A stretch of DNA of 5,445 nucleotides from Ignavibacteria bacterium UBA5771 (GTDB lineage: Bacteria; Bacteroidota; Ignavibacteria; Kapaibacteriales; UBA2268): contig DIEP01000067.1 in assembly GCA_002418685.1 (NCBI GenBank), forward strand, positions 1-5,445, read 5' to 3'. The notes under the pieces were generated by a model. That model was not told the DNA's origin, did no database searches, and saw only the letters and a list, made by a program, of their open reading frames with translations. Each line of letters starts with the position of its first letter. Position 1 is the stretch's first letter. Both the position numbers and the translations under genes were made by a program. Of this stretch, positions 1 to 5,445 are shown piece by piece.

Positions 1-917
1 GGGCTGGAGGGGTTCAGTATAATTGGAAAATTTTGCGAAAAAGTAGCCGTAAAAAGGGCAGCAGAATTGCCATTACCCGTAATATTTCCAAGGCTATTAA
101 TCTTTGCCTCACTAATTCCTTCGTAATTGAATTCTATAGAAGTATCTTTAGTTTCGCACTGGGAAAGGGAGCCAATATTTATACTGCTTAAATAATTGAG
201 ATTTGAACTAATTGAAACGGCAGATACCGGGATTTTAAGTATTGTATCGCATGGTTCTTCAATTGCAATCAAAATAGTATCTTTAAAATTAGAAGCACTT
301 GGCAATGTAAGATTATATTTGATTGAAAGTGTAGTATCGTTTGATGAAATTGAATAATTGAAATTAGTCAAATCGGGGATTAACTGAGGCAGTGAATTTG
401 TGATATTTTTTATCTTGATATTAAATTTTGAAGATAGATGCAAAGTTAGATTTGCTGAGGCTTGAATCCCAACCCCAATAGTTCCAAAGTCCAGATTAGT
501 AAAGTCATAGCTGCTACTCCATTTAGCACCTTTTAATTGAATCTGAATACTTGGGAAATTTGGTAAATCAGTCGGAATAAATAAATTACCTGAGATATTA
601 CCTTCGGGAGCAAGGGCAGCATTGAATTCAACTACATAAATTACAGCATTTGTACCATCATAAGGCGGAAGATCGAGATCTTTGATTTTCGGATTTATAA
701 TTTTAAAGCAAGATGGACCTTGGATATATTCGCCGCTTTTCAATTTGAAGGATTGAGTACTTGCTGATGGATTGCGAACAATAACAGTATCATAGGCAAT
801 TTTGCATTCAGCAAGATCCCCAAAATTCATTTCATTTTTTGAAAGTTCGGGGATTATTTGAGCATTAATATTCAAATAACAAATAAAAAATATTATGAAT
901 AATTTCATATATTTCAT
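1..917 (-). CDS. Secreted Ig-like (ASH/choice-of-anchor-D-like) repeat protein, C-terminus beyond the window
   Basis: The frame is open from the ATG at 917 to the left edge: 305 complete codons, no stop. Residues 1-19 form a Sec signal peptide: basic start (K2, K5), hydrophobic core at about 6-15, likely cleavage after A19 in N-I-N-A-Q. The mature part is rich in Ser, Asn, Ile and Thr. It contains recurring beta-type segments: N-F-G-D-L at 31-35 followed by C38 and D-T-V at 43-45; L-D-F-G-T-I at 142-147; and I-N-I-G-S-L at 246-251 followed by C254 and D-T-S at 258-260. Such 'FG..., C, DT' segments recall ASH/HYDIN or choice-of-anchor-D Ig-like domains common in FCB secreted proteins. That family assignment is by eye. 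An extracellular or cell-surface location is inferred from the signal peptide; the specific function is unknown. A sorting domain, if any, would lie beyond the left edge. The gene starts 38 bases after pnp and is probably co-transcribed. An in-frame ATG at 908 is the alternative start. Confidence 0.85.
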   Translation of the reverse strand, partial: MKYMKLFIIFFICYLNINAQIIPELSKNEMNFGDLAECKIAYDTVIVRNPSASTQSFKLKSGEYIQGPSCFKIINPKIKDLDLPPYDGTNAVIYVVEFNAALAPEGNISGNLFIPTDLPNFPSIQIQLKGAKWSSSYDFTNLDFGTIGVGIQASANLTLHLSSKFNIKIKNITNSLPQLIPDLTNFNYSISSNDTTLSIKYNLTLPSASNFKDTILIAIEEPCDTILKIPVSAVSISSNLNYLSSINIGSLSQCETKDTSIEFNYEGISEAKINSLGNITGNGNSAALFTATFSQNFPIILNPSS

Positions 918-923
918 AAAATA

Positions 924-927
924 CTCC
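924..927 (-). promoter_or_regulatory. Shine-Dalgarno site of the secreted-protein gene
   Basis: On the minus strand GGAG sits six bases before the ATG at 917 (TGGAGTATTTT then ATG). This spacing is ideal for 917 and too long (15 bases) for the in-frame ATG at 908, so it decides the start. A second purine run, AAAGGGGGAT at 940-931, lies further upstream, too distant to serve this start directly. Confidence 0.7.
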
Positions 928-955
928 AATATCCCCCTTTAATAAAAAATAAATA

Positions 956-3196
956 TTATTTTTTTCTAAAACTTACTCTTTCACCGTTATCTCTGTCAGG
1001 TCCTCGTCGCTCACTTCTATCTGATTTGTTATAAGAAGATGATGAGTGGTGAGAACTATGGCTGTCTGAATGGCTCGCCGAAACACCGCCGTCATCATTA
1101 TTCAGCACAGCTTTGAGACTCAATCGGAACTTACCATCAGGTGTAATTTCAATGAGTTTCAATTCGATTTTCTCGCCAACTTTAAGATATTTGGAAATAT
1201 CTTCCACTCTATCATTGGAAATTTGAGAAATGTGCAGAAGCCCCTGCTGACGCGGTAGGAATTCCACAATCGCCCCAAGATTAGGTCGTATTTCTTTGAC
1301 AGTTGCAGAGTAAATTTCTCCTACTTGAGGTTTACGAACAAGACTTTCAATCATTTGCCTTGCGAGTTGCGCTTGGTCGAAATTTGCAGCAGCAATCGTT
1401 ACCGTGCCGTCTTGCTCAATTGCAATATCAGCTTGTGTCTGAGTAGTTATTGAGCGAATTGTTTCGCCACCTGTTCCAATAACAGCACCAATCATTTCCG
1501 TCGGAATTACCATTTTATAAAACCTAGGAGCATACATTGAAATATCTTCTCGGGGTTTATCTAATGTTTTATTCATAATATCAAGAATATGCAATCTACC
1601 TTCATTTGCTTGGTGCAAAGCTTGCCGCATTATATCAATAGTAATACCCTCAATTTTAATATCCATCTGGCAAGCAGTTATACCGTCAATAGTTCCTGCC
1701 ACTTTGAAGTCCATATCCCCAAGATGATCCTCATCTCCAAGAATATCGCTTAAAATAGCAATATCATCATTTTCTTTTATCAAACCCATTGCAATACCTG
1801 CCACTGGCTTTTTCAATGGCACACCTGCATCAAAGAGTCCGAGACTACCCGAGCAAACAGTTGCCATTGAAGATGAACCATTCGATTCAAGGATATCCGA
1901 AATAACGCGGATTGCATAAGGGAAATCGTTTTCTTCAGGCAATTGCCCCTTTAATGCTCGCCATGCAAGATGACCGTGCCCGATTTCTCTACGACTAACC
2001 ATCAATCTTCCCACTTCACCCGTGCTGAATGGAGGGAAATTATAATGTAACATAAATCGCTCCTGATAAACAGGATCTATGCCATTTATTGTTTGTGAAT
2101 CCTTCTGGGTCCCAAGTGTTATTGAGCATAAACTTTGCGTTTCGCCGCGTGTAAATAATGCCGAGCCGTGCGCCCTTGGAAGAAGTCCAACTTCGCAGTT
2201 AATAGGTCTGATATCTCTCAACCCTCTTCCGTCCAATCTTCTCTTTTCCTCAATGATCATTTTTCTCATCATTTCCTGCTCAAATTCATCAATAATTTGC
2301 AGTATATATCCATCTAACTTTTCCAATAATTCTTGATTATCATTAAATGTTTCTTGAGCTTTCAATAGTGCAGTGTCAAACATACTCTTGCGAGTTGCTG
2401 TTCGTTCGGCTTTCGAAGTAATTTTATGAATATATTCATTTAAATCATTTTGGAGTGTATCTTTCACAAGTTTAATCAATTCTTCAGGAATTTCTTGCAC
2501 AGGATATTCTCTTTTGACAATTTGCAATTGACTTGCCAATTGCTTTTGCAAATCATTCAACAAACGAATTTTTGAATGAGCAAATTCAAGGGCGCCAAGG
2601 AAATCCTCTTCGGAAATTTCATTGCATTCACCTTCAACCATTAAAATTGCTGCATCAGTTCCCGCAACAGTAATATCCAATATACTTTTCTTTCTATCTT
2701 CAAAAGAAGGATTGGCAACATATTCACCGTCAATTTTTCCAACACGAACTTCAGAAAGAGGTTCATTAAATGGTATGTCGGAAATCAATAAAGCAGCCGA
2801 AGCACCCACCGCTGCAAGGGTATCAGGATCAATATCCGGATCAGCTGAAAACACTGTTGCAATTATTTGCGTTTCATAATGCCATGTATCGGGGAACATT
2901 GGTCGAATTGGACGATCAATCAGTCGAGATGTAAGAACTTCATTGTCTGAAGGTTTTCCTTCTCTCTTTATAAATCCACCAGGAAATTTACCAACTGCTG
3001 AAAGTTTTTCTCTATATTCAACAGTAAGAGGCAAAAAATCCACATCTTTCAAATCATTGCTTGCAACAGCTGTGACAAGAACAATTGTTTCACCACACCT
3101 AACCAATACTGACCCACTTGCAAATTTTGCAAGCTGTCCCGTTTCAAGGGAGTACTCTTTTCCCTCAAAATCAATTTTTGCTATAATTTTAGCCAT
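956..3196 (-). CDS. pnp: Polyribonucleotide nucleotidyltransferase (PNPase)
   Basis: PNPase is a 3'-to-5' phosphorolytic exoribonuclease that releases nucleoside diphosphates. It forms a homotrimeric ring and acts in cytoplasmic RNA decay. All expected domains appear in order in the 746 residues: first RNase PH fold (about 12-145), helical linker (about 145-310), second catalytic RNase PH fold (about 320-550), KH domain (about 555-620) and S1 domain (about 625-696). Active-site residues are intact by comparison with the E. coli enzyme: R402 and R403 before E-I-G-H-G-H, the S-N-G-S-S-S-M loop at 438-444, and D490, D496 and K498 in the G-D-E-D-H-L-G-D-M-D-F-K segment. The KH loop reads G-T-G-G at 574-577. 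After the S1 domain comes a tail of about 50 residues, Ser/His-rich and then Arg/Asp-rich, which makes the protein longer than the usual 700-710. The start is the only sensible one (M-A-K-I-I-A-K), 28 bases after the MauE-like gene, with a weak GGA nine bases upstream. No rpsO precedes it here, although rpsO-pnp is a common order in bacteria. Confidence 0.98.
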   Translation of the reverse strand: MAKIIAKIDFEGKEYSLETGQLAKFASGSVLVRCGETIVLVTAVASNDLKDVDFLPLTVEYREKLSAVGKFPGGFIKREGKPSDNEVLTSRLIDRPIRPMFPDTWHYETQIIATVFSADPDIDPDTLAAVGASAALLISDIPFNEPLSEVRVGKIDGEYVANPSFEDRKKSILDITVAGTDAAILMVEGECNEISEEDFLGALEFAHSKIRLLNDLQKQLASQLQIVKREYPVQEIPEELIKLVKDTLQNDLNEYIHKITSKAERTATRKSMFDTALLKAQETFNDNQELLEKLDGYILQIIDEFEQEMMRKMIIEEKRRLDGRGLRDIRPINCEVGLLPRAHGSALFTRGETQSLCSITLGTQKDSQTINGIDPVYQERFMLHYNFPPFSTGEVGRLMVSRREIGHGHLAWRALKGQLPEENDFPYAIRVISDILESNGSSSMATVCSGSLGLFDAGVPLKKPVAGIAMGLIKENDDIAILSDILGDEDHLGDMDFKVAGTIDGITACQMDIKIEGITIDIMRQALHQANEGRLHILDIMNKTLDKPREDISMYAPRFYKMVIPTEMIGAVIGTGGETIRSITTQTQADIAIEQDGTVTIAAANFDQAQLARQMIESLVRKPQVGEIYSATVKEIRPNLGAIVEFLPRQQGLLHISQISNDRVEDISKYLKVGEKIELKLIEITPDGKFRLSLKAVLNNDDGGVSASHSDSHSSHHSSSSYNKSDRSERRGPDRDNGERVSFRKK

Positions 3197-3224
3197 TTTT
3201 ATAATTCCAATAAATAAAATAATA

Positions 3225-3662
3225 TCATTTTAAACTAAATTTTTTATTATCACTTAATATGATAATGAAAGTCAATATTAACAATCCAATGTTTTCAAGC
3301 ACTTTTGGTAGCCCGACTTGCTGCGAAGCAATATTTGAATAGCACCCGCATTCGATATTTAAACCTTTAGCTATTGCAATAATTACCGCAATTGTGAACA
3401 CTACAGTCATTACGGCAATCACTATTGACGAGGATTTTGTTTGCACTCCCAAAAGCAATAAAATGCCTGCAAAAAGTTCAATCCAAGGAATAATAATTGC
3501 AGTAATATTTACAAATAAATATGGCAATATCTGATAATTTGCAATTTCTTTTGCGAATTCTTCAGGATTGGCAATTTTTCCAACGCCAACCACAATAAAC
3601 ATAAGTCCGACAATTATTCGGCATATCAAAAGGACATATTCGTTATTCAATAATTTTTTCAT
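3225..3662 (-). CDS. DoxX/MauE-family integral membrane protein
   Basis: This small inner-membrane protein has 145 residues and four predicted membrane helices, at about 10-28, 48-72, 78-98 and 121-137. The layout and motifs fit the DoxX-like/MauE family: V-G-V-G-K-I-A-N-P-E-E-F at 25-36 just after helix 1, P-W-I-E-L-F-A-G at 59-66 in helix 2, and a short loop with C-G-C (C105 and C107) between helices 3 and 4. MauE proteins are linked to methylamine dehydrogenase maturation, where disulfides must form. Many homologues lie far from mau genes and their role is unknown, so the redox role here is only an inference from the cysteine pair. No mau gene is visible nearby. The ATG overlaps the murA stop as ATGA and no good Shine-Dalgarno precedes it, which suggests translation coupled to murA. 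pnp follows after 28 bases. I am confident in the fold family but not in the substrate or partner. Confidence 0.85.
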   Translation of the reverse strand: MKKLLNNEYVLLICRIIVGLMFIVVGVGKIANPEEFAKEIANYQILPYLFVNITAIIIPWIELFAGILLLLGVQTKSSSIVIAVMTVVFTIAVIIAIAKGLNIECGCYSNIASQQVGLPKVLENIGLLILTFIIILSDNKKFSLK

Positions 3663-4921
3663 ATCAATTCTGACTTTACCCTATTAACTATTGCTCCAAT
3701 TGATGAAAGTTTCCCTTCCATATTTTCATAACCGCGGTCTAAATGATAGATTCGGTGCACTTCCGTTCTGCCTTCGGCAATCAATCCCGCAAGCACAAGC
3801 GATGCACTTCCTCGTAAATCTGAAGACATCACAGGGGCGCCCTTCAATTTATGATTTCCCTCAACAATCGCAGTATTTTCAATCATTTGAATATTAGCTC
3901 CAAGCCTTTGCAACTCGGGAACATGCTTGAACCTATCTGTATAAATCGTATCAATCACTTTTGAAGTGCCATTTGAAGCAAGCATATATGCAATCCACTG
4001 TGCTTGCAAATCAGTGGGCAATCCAGGATAAGGTGCAGTAATGAAATCAATTGGTAATGGAGCATCCTCCATTTTTAATGCAATTTTATCTTGATTGACG
4101 TCGATTTCGCAACCGGTTTCCTCCAATTTTGCTAATAAACTTGACAAATGATAAGAATTGACGTTAGTGACCTCGATTTCGCTTTTTGTCATTGCACCTG
4201 CAATTAGATACGTTCCTGCTTCAATTCTATCAGGAATTGTTGTTTCATTTATCGGTTTAAGTTCATCAACTCCTTCAATGCAAAGTGTTGTAGTGCCAAT
4301 TCCATCAATTTTTGCACCCATTTTCACAAGAAATCGAGCAAGCGCTGTAATTTCAGGTTCAATCGCAGCATTGGTTAAAATTGTTGTCCCTTCTGCAAGA
4401 GTAGCAGCCATCATTATATTGCCTGTTGCTCCCACACTCGATATGTCAAAGTGAAAGCGGGAACCTTTTAATTTTTTTGCTTTTGCAATAACATATCCTT
4501 CTTCTATTTCAATTTCTGCACCAAGTTTTTCTAAACCTTTCAGATGCAAATCAACGGGACGTGGACCCCACGCACAACCACCAGGTAATGATACTTTTGC
4601 ATAACCAAATCGAGCGACAAGAGGACCCAATACATAAAAGGAAGCTCGCATTTTTTTCACCAATTCATAAGGAGCTTCAAATTTGTTTATATTCCGAGAA
4701 TCTATGAAAAGATCATGATCATTTAATTCGCAAAATGTTCCAAGCGAATTCATTAATTGTGACATTGTCCAAACATCGCGAAGCATCGGAGTGTTCCACA
4801 AATGATATACTCCAGGAGCAAGAATTGTTGCAGGAATTAATGCCAGAGAACCATTTTTTGCACCTGAAATCCGAACACTGCCCTTTAATTTATTTCCCCC
4901 TTCAATAACTAGTTTATCCAT
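3659..4921 (-). CDS. murA: UDP-N-acetylglucosamine 1-carboxyvinyltransferase
   Basis: MurA transfers enolpyruvate from phosphoenolpyruvate to UDP-N-acetylglucosamine, the first committed step of peptidoglycan synthesis in the cytoplasm. The 420 residues match the usual family length (about 419) and the double inside-out alpha/beta barrel of EPSP-synthase-like enzymes. Key residues are present: K22 and N23 in S-G-A-K-N-G, R92 in K-K-M-R-A-S, catalytic C116 in L-P-G-G-C-A-W-G-P-R-P, D304 in P-T-D-L-Q-A-Q, R370 in S-D-L-R-G-S-A-S and R396 in L-D-R-G-Y-E-N. C116 is the residue that fosfomycin alkylates. An Asp here gives natural resistance, so this enzyme looks sensitive by that criterion. The start M-D-K-L-V-I-E-G-G is the standard MurA opening, although no Shine-Dalgarno sequence precedes it. 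The stop overlaps the start of the MauE-like gene. The stretch upstream is a 61-base AT-rich gap after the methyltransferase. Confidence 0.98.
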   Translation of the reverse strand: MDKLVIEGGNKLKGSVRISGAKNGSLALIPATILAPGVYHLWNTPMLRDVWTMSQLMNSLGTFCELNDHDLFIDSRNINKFEAPYELVKKMRASFYVLGPLVARFGYAKVSLPGGCAWGPRPVDLHLKGLEKLGAEIEIEEGYVIAKAKKLKGSRFHFDISSVGATGNIMMAATLAEGTTILTNAAIEPEITALARFLVKMGAKIDGIGTTTLCIEGVDELKPINETTIPDRIEAGTYLIAGAMTKSEIEVTNVNSYHLSSLLAKLEETGCEIDVNQDKIALKMEDAPLPIDFITAPYPGLPTDLQAQWIAYMLASNGTSKVIDTIYTDRFKHVPELQRLGANIQMIENTAIVEGNHKLKGAPVMSSDLRGSASLVLAGLIAEGRTEVHRIYHLDRGYENMEGKLSSIGAIVNRVKSELI

Positions 4922-4982
4922 TCAAATATAGTATTCAAAAATTAACTAAAATTCAATTCTAAATAACTTTAAAATTACGAAA
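4922..4982 (-). other. AT-rich gap between methyltransferase and murA, no terminator seen
   Basis: These 61 bases contain very few G or C. I see no stem-loop followed by a T run on the minus strand, so readthrough from the methyltransferase into murA is plausible. TATATTTG at 4930-4923 matches the Bacteroidota -7 promoter consensus TAnnTTTG. It lies only one base from the murA ATG, and a TTG partner at the expected distance is not clear, so I do not call it a promoter. Confidence 0.5.
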
Positions 4983-5445
4983 TTATTTCTTATTTAGTTT
5001 AATGATTGTTTCAATATGGTAAGTTTGTGGGAACATATCAATCGGTTGCACGACTTCCACGGAATAAAATTCTTTGAATTTTTCAAGGTCTCGAGCAAGA
5101 GTTGCAGGATTGCAGCTGACATAAATAATTTTTTCAGGAGAAATTTGAATTAATCCTTCCACCGTATTCTTATGCAATCCACTTCGCGGTGGGTCAAGAA
5201 TTATTGTATCGGGTTTTGGGAATGATGTGAACTCATTTATTAAATTTTTTGAACTCAAATCCAAAACTTGGAAATTTGCATTTTCAATATTGTTAATTTC
5301 TGCATTATTCTTTGCATCTTCAATAGAGTGGGCATAACTTTCAAATCCATAGATAGACTTGCATTTTTTTGACATTGGCAGAGTGATGGAACCTGTTCCA
5401 CAGTAAAAATCATATATAATCTCATCATTTTTTGGTTCGGCAATT
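4983..5445 (-). CDS. rlmD: RNA uracil-C5 methyltransferase, TrmA/RlmC/RlmD family (C-terminal part)
   Basis: The last 153 residues of a SAM-dependent enzyme that methylates C5 of a uridine in RNA, most likely 23S rRNA. The frame stays open to the right edge, so the ATG at 5375 is internal: SAM-binding motif I (D-F-Y-C-G-T-G-S-I-T-L) lies upstream of it, its Asp encoded at 5409-5411. Next come D-P-P-R-S-G-L, then V-S-C-N-P-A-T-L-A-R-D with the catalytic nucleophile Cys at 5112-5114, and finally D-M-F-P-Q-T-Y-H-I-E-T with the catalytic Glu at 5010-5012. These are the diagnostic signatures of the family. The TRAM domain and the Fe-S cysteines that help separate RlmD, RlmC and TrmA lie outside the window, so rlmD is the likeliest label rather than a proven one. 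The C-terminus is complete. murA follows after 61 bases on the same strand. Confidence 0.93.
   Translation of the reverse strand, partial: IAEPKNDEIIYDFYCGTGSITLPMSKKCKSIYGFESYAHSIEDAKNNAEINNIENANFQVLDLSSKNLINEFTSFPKPDTIILDPPRSGLHKNTVEGLIQISPEKIIYVSCNPATLARDLEKFKEFYSVEVVQPIDMFPQTYHIETIIKLNKK

Noticed and set aside
918..955. Possible terminator after pnp
   Set aside because: The 38-base gap has A/T runs and purine-rich stretches but no stem-loop, so no terminator is called.
2524..2543. Inverted repeat GCAATTG/CAATTGC with a six-base loop
   Set aside because: It lies inside the pnp linker, where Gln- and Leu-rich codons explain it. There is no T run and no gene boundary nearby.
4158..4454. 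Plus-strand open frame of 98 codons, and similar plus-strand frames at 1070, 2079, 2622, 2943 and 3691
   Set aside because: They lie antisense to murA or pnp (2943-3233 also overlaps the end of the MauE-like gene), whose conserved motifs fix the true frame. None has a recognisable domain.
4711..4720. Ten-base perfect palindrome GATCATGATC
   Set aside because: It is internal to murA (encoding part of N-D-H-D-L), is single and short, and is expected by chance in AT-rich sequence. It is not placed like an operator.
5255..5443. Minus-strand open frame of 62 codons at the right edge
   Set aside because: It is an out-of-frame shadow of the methyltransferase, whose SAM motif and catalytic signatures lie in the other frame through the same bases.
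1..5445. CRISPR array, insertion sequence, tRNA, phage or defence system
   Set aside because: No spaced direct repeats, terminal inverted repeats, transposase motifs, tRNA-like arms or defence-gene motifs were seen. The window is almost fully occupied by the five described genes.

Overview
The window reads as an ordinary piece of bacterial chromosome. It is AT-rich, and all five recognised genes lie on the minus strand, so transcription runs from the right edge to the left. The protein styles suggest the Fibrobacteres-Chlorobi-Bacteroidetes (FCB) superphylum, perhaps an Ignavibacteriota or Kapabacteria-like lineage. The clues are a secreted protein ending its signal peptide in N-A-Q, with 'FG...C...DT' Ig-like repeats, and a murA start with no Shine-Dalgarno sequence. 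This placement is inferred from protein character, not from a search.

Layout in transcription order: (1) 5445-4983, the C-terminal 153 residues of a TrmA/RlmC/RlmD-type RNA uracil-C5 methyltransferase, with its start beyond the right edge. (2) A 61-base AT-rich gap with no terminator hairpin. (3) 4921-3659, murA, complete. (4) 3662-3225, a four-helix DoxX/MauE-type membrane protein whose ATG overlaps the murA stop (ATGA). (5) A 28-base gap, then 3196-956, pnp, complete, with a Ser/His/Arg-rich tail. (6) A 38-base gap, then 917 to the left edge, a secreted protein of at least 305 residues with no stop inside the window.

Spacing of -4, 28 and 38 bases with no visible terminator suggests that murA, the MauE-like gene, pnp and the secreted-protein gene share one transcript. 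The methyltransferase may belong to it too. The known functions are housekeeping: rRNA modification, peptidoglycan precursor synthesis and RNA decay. The MauE-like and secreted proteins have no established link to these, so co-expression is the only connection the sequence supports.

I saw no RNA gene, CRISPR array, insertion sequence, attachment site or long repeat, and no gap above 300 bases. I did not find a convincing new biological system. The least explained parts are the secreted repeat protein, the pnp tail and the MauE-like gene between murA and pnp.
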